From the NCBI RefSeq assembly GCF_019800005.1, contig NZ_JABGCL010000010.1, positions 143,728-207,727 of the forward strand: DNA of 64,000 nucleotides, read 5' to 3'. Position 1 is the stretch's first letter. Every line of letters starts with the position of its first letter. Positions 51,500 through 59,645 of this stretch are shown here, in pieces. The translations under genes were made by a program, and so were the position numbers. A model generated the notes under the pieces. It saw only the letters and a list, made by a program, of their open reading frames with translations, had not been told where the DNA came from and made no database searches. This DNA is from Geminicoccus harenae (GTDB lineage Bacteria > Pseudomonadota > Alphaproteobacteria > Geminicoccales > Geminicoccaceae).

Positions 51500-52558
51500 T
51501 CAGGCGATGTCGATCACCTGGACCCGGACCCGGCGCTGCTGGCCGTCGCGGATCACGGTGAGCTCGACCTCGCTGCCAATCCCGGCCCGGGTCAGGTGCT
51601 CGGCCAGCTCGGCGATGGTGTGCACTTCCTGGCCTTCGACATGGGTGATGATGTCGCCCAGGCGCTGGGTCCGGGGGTCGATGCCGACCAGGCCGGCGCG
51701 GTCGGCGGCACCGCCCGGCAGCACCTCGGCGACCACGATGCCCGGCGCCTCCAGCCCGGCGGCGATCCGCTCGTCCAGCGTGGCGATGCCGATGCCCGGC
51801 CGCGGCGCATGGCCGTGGCGGATCAGCTGCGGGACGATCTCGTTCACCACGTCGACCGGCACGGCGAAGCCCACCCCGGCGAAGCTGCCGGTCTCCGAGT
51901 AGATCGCGGTGTTGACCCCGATCAGCCTGCCGGCCGTGTCCAGCAGCGGCCCGCCGGAATTGCCGGGATTGATCGCGGCGTCGGTCTGGATCACGCCGCG
52001 GATCTCCCGGCCCGATGCGGTCGGCAGGCGCCGGTCGAGCGCGCTGACGATGCCGGACGACATGGAGCGGCTGAGCCCGAACGGGTTGCCGATCGCATAG
52101 ACGGTCTGGCCGACGGTCAGGTTCGCCGAGCTGCCGAGCGGGATCGGCTCGATGGCGCCCAGCGAGATGCGTGGGCGCAGCACCGCCAGGTCGTAGTCGG
52201 GTGCCGTGCCGATCACCGTGGCCGGCACGGGGCTGCCGGCGCCGAACTGCACCACCACGTCGCGCGAGCCGGCCACCACATGATTGTTGGTGACGATGTG
52301 CCCGGCCTCGTCCCAGATCAGGCCCGAGCCGGTGCCGCCGCCACCCCGGCCGCGGGTCGCGATCAGCGGCACGGCGCCTGAGCGGGACGCGAACACCTCG
52401 ATGGCGTTCTGCTCGAACTCGGCGAGCGCACCCCTGGCCGTGATCGCCCGGGGCTCGTCGGCCGAGAACAGCAGGGCGCGCAGGTAGGGCTCGGCCGTCC
52501 ACAGGGTCGCGAGCGCCAGGAGCCAGAGGATCGCGATGCGGAGCAGGCGGACGGGCAA
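51500..52558 (-). CDS. HtrA/DegS-like serine protease with PDZ domain
   Basis: This inner-membrane-anchored periplasmic protease has 352 residues. One N-terminal transmembrane segment (residues 5-22) is followed by a trypsin-like domain with His93 (TNNHVVAG), Asp123 (DYDLAVL) and Ser201 (INPGNSGGPL), and then one PDZ domain (about residues 245-350). A single PDZ and an uncleaved anchor resemble DegS, the sensor protease of envelope stress. No anti-sigma factor gene is adjacent. It is monocistronic, with its own promoter and two repeats upstream. Confidence 0.93.
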   Translation of the reverse strand: MPVRLLRIAILWLLALATLWTAEPYLRALLFSADEPRAITARGALAEFEQNAIEVFASRSGAVPLIATRGRGGGGTGSGLIWDEAGHIVTNNHVVAGSRDVVVQFGAGSPVPATVIGTAPDYDLAVLRPRISLGAIEPIPLGSSANLTVGQTVYAIGNPFGLSRSMSSGIVSALDRRLPTASGREIRGVIQTDAAINPGNSGGPLLDTAGRLIGVNTAIYSETGSFAGVGFAVPVDVVNEIVPQLIRHGHAPRPGIGIATLDERIAAGLEAPGIVVAEVLPGGAADRAGLVGIDPRTQRLGDIITHVEGQEVHTIAELAEHLTRAGIGSEVELTVIRDGQQRRVRVQVIDIA

Positions 52559-52589
52559 GCGGCGGTTCCTCCGGGCGGGCGCGTCACGG

Positions 52590-52619
52590 TGTAGACGGTG
52601 CCGCCGGTCCGGGCGTCAA
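52590..52619 (-). promoter_or_regulatory. Promoter of the HtrA-like gene
   Basis: On the minus strand TTGACG (52619-52614), an 18-base spacer and TCTACA (52595-52590) form a sigma-70-like promoter 31 bases before the protease start at 52558. Confidence 0.5.
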
Positions 52620-52668
52620 GCGCGGATGTCGAATGTTATCTACGGAACGTGCGGTGGCAGGTCGCCCG

Positions 52669-52729
52669 CCGGCTCGGGTTCGTTTCGCCAAACGAGGATG
52701 CGGCCGGCTCGGGTTCGTTTCGCAAAACG
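52669..52729. repeat. Two direct 26-bp repeats, each with a small hairpin
   Basis: Copies lie at 52669-52694 and 52704-52729, starting CCGGCTCGGGTTCGTTTCGC and ending AAACG, with a single difference (C or A at the 21st base). The spacing is 35 bases. Each contains CGTTT-4 bases-AAACG, able to form a hairpin or serve as an operator. They lie upstream of the HtrA promoter and downstream of modC (stop at 52787). The rest of the 228-base gap (52559-52786) holds only the promoter. Confidence 0.7.
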
Positions 52730-52786
52730 TCGGGTCGGGCCCGGGCCGCGGAACGTCCTGCACCCGAGGCGGCCAGGATAGCAGAT

Positions 52787-53884
52787 TCAGGCCGGTGGTC
52801 CCATGTCGCTGCCATCCGCGAAGCTGATGCTCTTGACGATGGCGAAGACCGGCCGGCCGACCTCGAGCGGCAGGGTGGCGATGGCGCGGCGGGTGACCTG
52901 GGCGATCAGCAGGTCGCCGGCGCAGTCGAGCTGGACGTCGACCACCGGGCCGTCGGTACGGCCGATCGCGGTGATCCGGCCGGGCAGGATGTTCTGGGCG
53001 CTCAGGCCATCGGGAGGGCGCACGGCCAGCGTGACGTCGCGGGCGCGGATGCGCAGGCGGACAGGCGCGCCGACCGGCCGGTCCAGCAGCGGCACGAGCA
53101 GGCGGCCGGCCGGCGCCTGGAGCACCGAGAGGGCATAGGCGGGCTCGTGCCCGGCCAGTTCCGTGTCCAGGAGGGCGCCTGCCTCCGCGCGCTCCTGGCC
53201 CTGGAAGATGTCGAGGCTCGCCATCACCTGCCGCGCCGGCCCGCTGCGCACGACTTGGCCATCGGCCAGCACCACGACCGTGGTGGCGAGCCGTGCCACC
53301 TCGGCCACGGCGTGGCTGACATAGACGATCGGGATGCCGGCCTCGTCGCGCAGCCGCTCGATGAAGGGCAGGATCTCGGTCTTGCGCGCCTCGTCCAGGG
53401 ACGCCAGCGGCTCGTCCATCAGGAGCAGGCGCGGGCTCGCCATCAGCGCCCGGCCGATCGCGACCCGCTGCCGCTCGCCGCCGGACAGGCCGGACGGGCG
53501 CCGGTCGAGCAGGTGGCCGATGCCCAGGAGGTCGATCACCTGGTCCAGTTCCGCCACCGCTTCGCGATGTCTGGTGAACCAGGTCCCGTAGGCCAGGTTG
53601 TGCCGCACGGAGAGGTGCGGGAACAGCCGGGCATCCTGGAAGACATAGCCGATCCGGCGCCGGTGTGCCGGCAGGAAGATGTTGCGGACGCTGTCCAGCA
53701 GGACGGTGTCGCCCAGGCGGATGACGCCCTCGCCCGGGCGGTTCAGGCCGGCGATCGCGTTGGCGAGCGTGGTCTTGCCCGAGCCGGAGCGGCCGAACAG
53801 GACGGTGAGCCCGCCCGCGCTGGCGAACCCGGCATCGAGGAGGAAGCCGCCCTGGCGGTGCCGGACCCGGACCTCCAGGCTCAT
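52787..53884 (-). CDS. modC: Molybdate ABC transporter ATP-binding protein
   Basis: This ATPase of the molybdate importer has 365 residues. Walker A is FGRSGSGKTTLANAIAGLNRP, the Q-loop YVFQDARLFPHLSV, the signature LSGGERQRVAIGRALM and Walker B LLLMDEPLASLD. A C-terminal mop (TOBE) domain is present (LPGRITAIGRTDGPVVDVQLDCAGDLLIAQVTRRA), which binds molybdate and regulates transport. Its start overlaps the modB stop. It is the last gene of modABC. Confidence 0.95.
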   Translation of the reverse strand: MSLEVRVRHRQGGFLLDAGFASAGGLTVLFGRSGSGKTTLANAIAGLNRPGEGVIRLGDTVLLDSVRNIFLPAHRRRIGYVFQDARLFPHLSVRHNLAYGTWFTRHREAVAELDQVIDLLGIGHLLDRRPSGLSGGERQRVAIGRALMASPRLLLMDEPLASLDEARKTEILPFIERLRDEAGIPIVYVSHAVAEVARLATTVVVLADGQVVRSGPARQVMASLDIFQGQERAEAGALLDTELAGHEPAYALSVLQAPAGRLLVPLLDRPVGAPVRLRIRARDVTLAVRPPDGLSAQNILPGRITAIGRTDGPVVDVQLDCAGDLLIAQVTRRAIATLPLEVGRPVFAIVKSISFADGSDMGPPA

Positions 53885-54576
53885 GCGCCGATCCGGTGCT
53901 GGATCCGCCGGGCCAGCAGTTCCGAGCCGATCAGCGCCGCCATGGAGATCGCCACCGCGACCAGGACCAGGCGCATGGCGCCGGCCTCGCCGTCGGGGAT
54001 CTGGGTCAGGGTGTAGATGGCGCTCGGCAGGGTCTGGGTCTCGCCCGGGATGTTCGACACGAAGGTGATGGTGGCGCCGAACTCGCCCAGGGCCTTGGCG
54101 AACGACAGGATCATGCCGGCGACGATGCCGGGCAGGATCAGGGGCAGGGTGACGGTCAGGAACACCCAGGCGGGATGGGCACCCAGCGTGCCGGCCGCCT
54201 GCTCCAGCCGGCGGTCGACCGCCTCGATCGAGAGGCGGATCGCCCGGACCATCAGGGGGAAGGCCATGATCGCGCAGGCCAGCACCGCACCGGTCCAGCG
54301 GAAGGCGAACACGATCCCGAACTGCTCGGCGAGGAAGCTGCCCACCGGGGCGCGGCGGCCGAAGGTGAGCAGCAGGAGGTAGCCGGTCACCACCGGAGGC
54401 AGGACCAGCGGCAGGTGGACCAGCGTGTCCAGGAGGGCCCGGCCGGGGAAGCGGCCGCGTGCCAGCAGCATGGCGACCAGCAGGCCGAACGGCAGGCTCC
54501 ACAGCGTCGCGACGGTCGCGACCCGCAGGCTCAGGAGGACCGCGGTCCATTCCTCAGGGGTGAGCCAGGCATCCAT
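53881..54576 (-). CDS. modB: Molybdate ABC transporter permease
   Basis: This 231-residue membrane subunit has five or six helices and the family stretches LPLVLPPVVTGYLLLLTFG and LPLILPGIVAGMILSFAKALGEFGATITFVSNIPGETQTLPSAIYT, which are near-diagnostic for ModB. It lies 27 bases after modA and overlaps modC by four bases. Confidence 0.96.
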   Translation of the reverse strand: MDAWLTPEEWTAVLLSLRVATVATLWSLPFGLLVAMLLARGRFPGRALLDTLVHLPLVLPPVVTGYLLLLTFGRRAPVGSFLAEQFGIVFAFRWTGAVLACAIMAFPLMVRAIRLSIEAVDRRLEQAAGTLGAHPAWVFLTVTLPLILPGIVAGMILSFAKALGEFGATITFVSNIPGETQTLPSAIYTLTQIPDGEAGAMRLVLVAVAISMAALIGSELLARRIQHRIGA

Positions 54577-54603
54577 CGCCCGCGGGTCAGCCCGCCGACC
54601 CGG

Positions 54604-55392
54604 TCAGGACGCAGCACCGTCCAGCACGGTGAAGCCCGCCTTGCGGAAGGCGGCCGCCGCCTTGTCGCCCTGGAGGAAGGTCAGGAGGGCGGCGGCCTCG
54701 GGCCTGGCCGGATCGGCCTTAACCAGGGCCGCCGGATAGATGATCGGCGGATGGCTGGCCTCGGGGAAGGTGCCGACCACCTTGACCTCGGCGTCGCTCG
54801 CCGCGTCGCTGCCATAGACGATGCCGAGCGGGGCCCCGCCCTGCGAGACCAGGGCCAGAGCGGCGCGGACATTGTCGGACTGGGCGAGCCTCGCCTCGAC
54901 TGCGGGCCAGGCACCGAGCTTCTCCAGCGCTGTCCTGGCGTACCTGCCGGCAGGCACGGAATCGACCTGGCCCACGGCAAGGCGCCCGTCGCCCAGCAGA
55001 GCGGCGAAATCGGTATCGGCGCCGATCCCGGTGGCGGCGATGTCCGCATCGGCCGGCGCCACCAGCACCAGCGTGTTACCCAGGAGGTCGACGCGGCTGG
55101 CCGGCTCGATCAGGTCGCGCTCGGCCAGGTAGTCCATCCAGGCTATGTCCGCCGAGATGAACAGGTCCGCGGGTGCTCCCGCCTCGATCTGCTTGGCGAG
55201 CGCGGAACTCGCCGCATAGGAGGCGACCACCTCGGTGCCGCCGTCCGCGCTGAACGCCGTGATGGCCTCGTCCAGGGCATTCTTCAGGCTGGCCGCCGCG
55301 AACACGGTGAGCCTGTCCGCCGCATGCGCACCCAGCGGGAACAGGAGCCCCAGGGCCAAGGCGGCACCGGCGAGATGGCGGCGGCGAAGCAT
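54604..55392 (-). CDS. modA: Molybdate-binding periplasmic protein
   Basis: This receptor of the molybdate importer has 262 residues and a signal peptide (LRRRHLAGAALALGLLFPLGAHAA). The oxyanion-binding serine segments are VFAAASLKNALDEAI and ASYAASSALAKQIEAGAPADLFISAD. Later markers are GQVDSVPAGRYARTALEKLG and LGIVYGSDAASD. GGAGG precedes the ATG at 55392. A ModE-like half-site lies about 31 bases upstream. It supplies molybdenum for cofactor-dependent enzymes. Confidence 0.95.
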   Translation of the reverse strand: MLRRRHLAGAALALGLLFPLGAHAADRLTVFAAASLKNALDEAITAFSADGGTEVVASYAASSALAKQIEAGAPADLFISADIAWMDYLAERDLIEPASRVDLLGNTLVLVAPADADIAATGIGADTDFAALLGDGRLAVGQVDSVPAGRYARTALEKLGAWPAVEARLAQSDNVRAALALVSQGGAPLGIVYGSDAASDAEVKVVGTFPEASHPPIIYPAALVKADPARPEAAALLTFLQGDKAAAAFRKAGFTVLDGAAS

Positions 55393-55422
55393 GGAGCCTC
55401 CGGGAGCGAGATTTCCGACAGG

Positions 55423-55430
55423 ATATAACG
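55423..55430 (-). promoter_or_regulatory. ModE-like half-site upstream of modA
   Basis: CGTTATAT on the minus strand matches one arm of the ModE consensus (CGNTATAT type, recalled). The second arm is not clearly present, so this is only suggestive. No modE gene is in the window. Confidence 0.3.
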
Positions 55431-55465
55431 CCCCCGGCGCTCCGCCAAGCATGGCTGGCGCCGGG

Positions 55466-55753
55466 TCAGCAGGCCCGGCAGGCCGCGCGCCCGCCGGGGC
55501 CGCGTTCGGCCAGGGCGCGTTTCATCGCACCGGCCGCCCGCTGGACCTGCTCCAGGCGGAAGAACCGGCTGCCGTCGAGCAGGCGGAAGGCCGGATCGGC
55601 AGCCACGAAGCGGAAGCCCTGGCCGGCCTCGAGCAGGAGGCCGATCGGCTGGTTGTCGACGATGACGGGAAGGGGACGATCATCCCTGGGCATCGATCCC
55701 TCGGACCTGGTTCGTTCGGGTTGGCGGAGGAAGCCGATGGGCGAGGTAGACAT
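55466..55753 (-). CDS. Small hypothetical protein
   Basis: This 95-residue soluble protein has no recognised domain. The sequence is conserved-looking in the middle: PLPVIVDNQPIGLLLEAGQGFRFVAADPAFRLLDGSRFFRLEQVQRAA, suggesting a small beta-rich fold with a basic C-terminal tail and two final cysteines (CRAC). AAAGGCG precedes the ATG at 55753. It is monocistronic, and a short hairpin (55781-55797) lies in its leader. Confidence 0.6.
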   Translation of the reverse strand: MSTSPIGFLRQPERTRSEGSMPRDDRPLPVIVDNQPIGLLLEAGQGFRFVAADPAFRLLDGSRFFRLEQVQRAAGAMKRALAERGPGGRAACRAC

Positions 55754-55780
55754 GAATGGTTCGCCTTTTGTGAAGGTGAA

Positions 55781-55797
55781 CCACGACAGGGTCGTGG
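55781..55797. other. Short hairpin in the leader of the small gene
   Basis: CCACGAC (55781-55787), three bases, and GTCGTGG (55791-55797) form a tight stem-loop 28 bases upstream of the start at 55753. It may be an operator or an RNA element. The rest of the 230-base gap to 55984 shows nothing else clear. Confidence 0.4.
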
Positions 55798-55983
55798 CGC
55801 TTAGCGTTTGGTCTCGCGGCGCAAGCTGGACCGGCAAATGCCCGCGGCCGGCGGACGGGCCGGCGGCATAGATCTACATAACCCACAGGGCTGGCGGCAA
55901 TCGTCTCCCGCATCGGATCGGATCAGTAATACTAAAGGCCGGCTTCAAGTTCCGGCCGGGAACGCGCGGAGCGGAGGGAAGCG

Positions 55984-56712
55984 ATGGGGCGGACCGGCAG
56001 CAGGGTGAGCGTGGCCCTGGCCTTGTGCCTGCCAGGCGCTGCGCAGGCGGCCACGGACGAGGCTTGGTCGAGATTTCGCGACGACGTGGCCGCGGCCTAC
56101 CTTGCCGAGGCGGCACCGCTTCTCGAAGATGCCGCGGCCACGGTCGATCCGTTCGGCAGCCCGTCCTTCGGGCTGGCAGTGGTGCGGGGCAAAGAACGTG
56201 GCGGCGACGGCCAGGCGATGGTCGTCTGCGTCTACGACAAGCGAACCAAGTCAGTGGAGGTCGGCAGTGCCGTCCGGGAAGAGGAAGATCGACATCTGGC
56301 CGGCCGCCCTGGCTGCCGCCGCCCTGGCTGCGATGACGGCCTGCGCCGCGCAACCGAAGAACGACCCGGAGATCCGGGACGTCGCCACCGTCACCTATCA
56401 CTGCGAGAACGGCAATACGCTCGAGGTCTGGTTCGAGCCGGACTCGGCGATCGTCAGCGAGAACGGCGGCGAGACCCTGATCATCCCGCAGCAGCGCTCG
56501 GCTTCGGGCATGTGGTACGCCGATGCGGGCAACGAGCTGCGCGGCAAGGGCGACGAGGCGAGCTGGACCGCCGACGGCAAGCCCACGACCCAGTGCAAGG
56601 TGCCGTCCTGACCAGGCGCGCCTGGTCAGGACGGCCGGGCGCTGCCCTCGTCGATCGACCGGGTCTTCCCGATCAGCCGGCCGGACGGGTCAGGGCGTCC
56701 GGTCCCGGGTGA
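55984..56712 (+). CDS. Secreted hypothetical protein whose frame runs on through mliC
   Basis: The first 97 codons look like a genuine small exported protein: signal peptide GRTGSRVSVALALCLPGAAQA, then DEAWSRFRDDVAAAYLAEAAPLL, DPFGSPSFGLAVVRGKE and QAMVVCVYDKRTKSVEVGSAV, a pattern I associate with small alphaproteobacterial secreted proteins of unknown role. After about 56275 the same frame continues for 145 codons across the whole mliC gene, giving an arginine-rich, non-natural composition and ending inside the next convergent gene. The original stop was probably lost by a substitution or single-base shift near 56275-56300, or the tail is translated but meaningless. Confidence 0.55.
   Translation: MGRTGSRVSVALALCLPGAAQAATDEAWSRFRDDVAAAYLAEAAPLLEDAAATVDPFGSPSFGLAVVRGKERGGDGQAMVVCVYDKRTKSVEVGSAVREEEDRHLAGRPGCRRPGCDDGLRRATEERPGDPGRRHRHLSLRERQYARGLVRAGLGDRQRERRRDPDHPAAALGFGHVVRRCGQRAARQGRRGELDRRRQAHDPVQGAVLTRRAWSGRPGAALVDRPGLPDQPAGRVRASGPG
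56267..56611 (+). CDS. MliC-family lysozyme inhibitor lipoprotein
   Basis: This 114-residue lipoprotein starts at GTG 56267 with GGAGGT five bases upstream. It has a lipobox (ALAAMTAC) and an MliC domain: VTYHCENGNTLEVWFEPDSAIVSENGGETLIIPQQRSASGMWYADAGNELRGKGDEASWTADGKPTTQCKV, with the two cysteines that form the family disulfide. MliC proteins bind and block C-type lysozyme from the outer membrane. It overlaps the upstream gene in another frame and ends inside a 34-bp palindrome. Confidence 0.87.
   Translation: MPSGKRKIDIWPAALAAAALAAMTACAAQPKNDPEIRDVATVTYHCENGNTLEVWFEPDSAIVSENGGETLIIPQQRSASGMWYADAGNELRGKGDEASWTADGKPTTQCKVPS
56602..56635 (+). terminator. 34-bp perfect palindrome over the mliC stop
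   Basis: Half-site GCCGTCCTGACCAGGCG (56602-56618) is followed by its exact reverse complement (56619-56635). The mliC stop codon lies inside the first half. It is probably the terminator, and can work in both directions toward the convergent hpf gene. Confidence 0.7.
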
Positions 56713-57271
56713 ACAGCCGGATCTCGGAGGCGCGCGGTCCCATCGGACCCAGCGCCGGCGACGGGGTCACCTGAACCATGGTGCCCACCTCCAGCTCGTC
56801 GAAGTTGCCGCTGATCACGTCGGAGCGGGTGAAGTGCAGGTCGGTGCCGCCGCTCACCTCGACGAAGCCGTAGTCGGCGTCCTTGAACAGCCGGACGACC
56901 TGGCCGGTCTGGAGATCGCTCCCGCCGACCTGGCGGTTCACGTCGCGCTGCGCCTCGACACCGTCCTCGAGCTGGCGCTGCACCATGTCGAAGGCACGGG
57001 TGACGATCTGGGTGTGGTCGTTCTTGGCCTCGCGCCGCTCGGTGCCGGCCTTGGCGACCACCAGGTTCCGCCCCGGGACCTCGACTTCCACCGCAATGCC
57101 GATCGGCGTCTTGCCGCTCTCGGCGCTGCGGTGCGGTACCTCCACCACGACACGGCAGCCGATCACGTTCGGATGGTAGCGCTCCAATTTCGCGGCCCGC
57201 TCGCGGATGAGCGAATCGAGAAATTCGGACGTCTCCAGGCCCTTGTAGGTGATCTGCAGCGGCCGTTCCAT
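56690..57271 (-). CDS. HPF/RaiA-type ribosome hibernation factor fused to a cold-shock domain
   Basis: This 193-residue protein has a ribosome-binding HPF/RaiA beta-alpha domain (residues 1-105: LQITYKGLETSEFLDSLIRERAAKLERYHPNVIGCRVVVEVPH). The usual C-terminal HPF dimer domain is absent; instead a cold-shock OB domain follows (about 122-190: TGQVVRLFKDADYGFVEVSGGTDLHFTRSDV), with RNP1-like YGFVEV and RNP2-like LHFTRS. It could link ribosome inactivation with RNA binding in stress. AGGGAG precedes the ATG. It is monocistronic. Confidence 0.9.
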   Translation of the reverse strand: MERPLQITYKGLETSEFLDSLIRERAAKLERYHPNVIGCRVVVEVPHRSAESGKTPIGIAVEVEVPGRNLVVAKAGTERREAKNDHTQIVTRAFDMVQRQLEDGVEAQRDVNRQVGGSDLQTGQVVRLFKDADYGFVEVSGGTDLHFTRSDVISGNFDELEVGTMVQVTPSPALGPMGPRASEIRLFTRDRTP

Positions 57272-57346
57272 GCGAGGCTCCCTTTCTTCGGTGATGGATC
57301 GTTGTCTCGATCCGCCTTCAGAAACGTCGGCCGCGGCCCGGCCGGT

Positions 57347-58984
57347 TCAAGGGGACCGGCTGCGACGGCCGGCCGCTGCCGGCAGGACCCGCTCCAGCCA
57401 GGCGGGCAGGCCGCTGCCGCCCCAGTCGCCGGTCCGGTAGCCGAGATAGCCATCCGGCCGGACCAGCCAGGCGGCCCGGCCGGACCCGCCATAGCGGCGC
57501 TGGAACTCGCCGGCCGCATCCACCAGGAGCGGCAGGCCCGCGATCTCGTCCGAAGCCCGGCCGGAAGGGGCCAGCGCGTAGCAGCGCAGGAGGCCGCCGT
57601 GGCGGGCGGCGAGGCTGGCGGCGAGGTCCCGGGCCGCCTCGGCGTCGCCGGCATCGTCCAGCCGCAGCAGCAGGACGTGCCCGGCCCCGCGCAGCAGGTC
57701 GAACAGGCGCAGGGGATAGCCCAGCTCGGCCTGCGCCAGGCCGTCCGCGTCCGGCGCCCGGTCGCCCGCCTGCGGTTCGTCCGCCACCGCGGCACCGGCC
57801 TCGTCACGGACCCAGGCGCTGTCGCGGTAGCTGATGGCGAGCTGGGCGCCCTGGAGCTTGCTTTCGCCGCCACCGCCACGGGCACCGGTGCGGAACGCCT
57901 CGGTCTCGGCGATCGTCCGTGCCAGCACGTCCTCACCCACCGGCCGGCGCTCCGCCTCGTAGCTGTCCAGCAGTTCGGGCGGTGCCGCACCCCCCATCAC
58001 CAGGGCCAGCTTCCAGGCGAGGTTGTAGGCGTCCTGGATGCCGGTGTTCATGCCCTGGCCGCCGGTGGGCGGGTGGATGTGCGCGGCATCGCCGGCGATG
58101 AACACTCGGCCCGCCTGGTAGCGCTCGGCCAGGCGCATGCTGATGCGGTAGATCGACGACCAGCGCAGGTCGGACAGCACCAGGCCGGGCAGGACGGCGT
58201 CGACCTCGGCCTGCAGCCGCCCCAGCCCCGGGGCCGGCCGCTCGGACTGGATGCCGTGGGCGATCCCGTCGCCCGCCGGAGGCGATGCCAGATCGTCGGG
58301 CGCGAACATGGACAGCCGGTAGCGCTGCGCTTCCGGGAGCGGGATCGCCACCAGGAAGCCGGTCATGCCCTCCTCGCCGAAGCCGACCGCGCGCAGCGCC
58401 ACGCCGCGCGGCAGGTCGGTCGCCACGTGGACGTCGCCCAGCATGAACTCGACCGGATAGGCCTCGCCCGGAAAGCCGATGCCCAGCGCCTTGCGCACGC
58501 TGCTGTGGGCACCATCGCAGCCGACCACATAGGCGAAGCCGGCCGTCTCGCTCCGACCGTCCCGCTCCAGCGTGACCTGCACCGCGTCCCCGTCCTGCGC
58601 CAGCGAGGTCAGCGCCGTGCCGCGCTCGATCACGATGCCCAATGTCGCCAGATGCGCGGTCAGGATGCGCTCGGTCACGTTCTGTGGCAGGCCCAGGTTC
58701 AGCCCGTAGGGCAGGTCCGGCAGGCCGCCCGTCACCTCCTGCACGACCTGGCGGTTCACCACCATCCGCAGGCCGCGCAGCCAGATGCCGTGGTCGATCA
58801 TCGGCCGGACGATGCCCAGATCGTCCCAGACCTCGAGCGTGCGTGGAGTGACGCCGATGGCGCGGCAATAGGGGCTGGGCGCGTCCAGTCGGTCGATGAT
58901 CCGGCAGGCGATGCCCTGGCGGGCCAGGGCGATCGCCATGGTCAGGCCGACCGGCCCGGCGCCCACCACCAGTAACTCCGTCAT
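57347..58984 (-). CDS. FAD-dependent aromatic-type monooxygenase
   Basis: This class A flavoprotein hydroxylase has 545 residues. FAD-binding motifs are LLVVGAGPVGLTMAIALARQG at the N-terminus, VVGCDGAHSSVRKALGI (about residue 150) and VFIAGDAAHIHPPTGGQGMNTGIQDAYNLAWKLA (about 275-310). The C-terminal 150 residues form a thioredoxin-like domain as in phenol 2-monooxygenase/TfdB types. The ATG at 58984 matches the conserved start; 58996 is an alternative. It is monocistronic. The substrate is unknown; no ring-cleavage genes are nearby. Confidence 0.9.
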   Translation of the reverse strand: MTELLVVGAGPVGLTMAIALARQGIACRIIDRLDAPSPYCRAIGVTPRTLEVWDDLGIVRPMIDHGIWLRGLRMVVNRQVVQEVTGGLPDLPYGLNLGLPQNVTERILTAHLATLGIVIERGTALTSLAQDGDAVQVTLERDGRSETAGFAYVVGCDGAHSSVRKALGIGFPGEAYPVEFMLGDVHVATDLPRGVALRAVGFGEEGMTGFLVAIPLPEAQRYRLSMFAPDDLASPPAGDGIAHGIQSERPAPGLGRLQAEVDAVLPGLVLSDLRWSSIYRISMRLAERYQAGRVFIAGDAAHIHPPTGGQGMNTGIQDAYNLAWKLALVMGGAAPPELLDSYEAERRPVGEDVLARTIAETEAFRTGARGGGGESKLQGAQLAISYRDSAWVRDEAGAAVADEPQAGDRAPDADGLAQAELGYPLRLFDLLRGAGHVLLLRLDDAGDAEAARDLAASLAARHGGLLRCYALAPSGRASDEIAGLPLLVDAAGEFQRRYGGSGRAAWLVRPDGYLGYRTGDWGGSGLPAWLERVLPAAAGRRSRSP

Positions 58985-59119
58985 CGTTTCATCCATTCCC
59001 TGATCTGCGGCCGAAGTTCGCACAGGTACGGCCTATTTGCATGCGGCATCTGGAGAATGACCGGCCGCGCCTCATATCGGTCAACCGGATGGACCTGTCG
59101 AAACACCAGGAGGGGAGCC

Positions 59120-59644
59120 ATGAGCATCGGGGCGTCCAGGGAGCGCAGCCTTCTGTCGGCCAGCGAGCTGGAGCGGGTGCGCTTCAGCCATTACCCGGGG
59201 CTGGTCGGCGCGGAACGGGACGAGCTGGTGGAACTGGCCCGCTGGCTGCGCGAGCAACGCGGCCGGCTGCAGGGCCAGATCCGCCAGGGGCGGCGCCTGC
59301 GCCGGGGCAAGGCGGAGCCGCGCAGCCAGCGGGAGGGCTCGGCCAACGAGCAGCATCTGGCTGCCCGCAAGCAGGTGTTTTCCCAGGCGCTGCGGCGGGT
59401 GAACGGCCGGCTCGACCATCTCTCGGTGGAGCGGCGCCGGCAGCAGAACGTGGCGCGGCTGCAGGCGGCGCTGGAGCGCAAGCGCAGCGCACCGGTCCAT
59501 CACCCGCAGCCGGGGCCGCACGCCGCCGCCGATGCCGCGTCGATCGAGAATCCCAAGGACACGGTGCGGACCGATCCGCGCGAGATCGGCCGGGTGTCGC
59601 AGTTCGTGAAGGATGCGCAGGTCCGGCGGGACAATCAGGGCTAA
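59120..59644 (+). CDS. Hypothetical charged helical protein
   Basis: This 174-residue protein is rich in Arg, Glu and Gln and probably largely helical, with a long coiled-coil-like middle (LVELARWLREQRGRLQGQIRQGRRLRRGKAEP ... RKQVFSQALRRVNGRLDHL). It ends with a polar tail that contains a NPKDTVRTDPREIGRVSQ segment. GGAGGGGAG precedes the ATG. Similar proteins occur in other alphaproteobacteria, but no function is known to me. It converges on the VOC gene with one base between stops. Confidence 0.7.
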   Translation: MSIGASRERSLLSASELERVRFSHYPGLVGAERDELVELARWLREQRGRLQGQIRQGRRLRRGKAEPRSQREGSANEQHLAARKQVFSQALRRVNGRLDHLSVERRRQQNVARLQAALERKRSAPVHHPQPGPHAAADAASIENPKDTVRTDPREIGRVSQFVKDAQVRRDNQG

Positions 59645-59645
59645 G

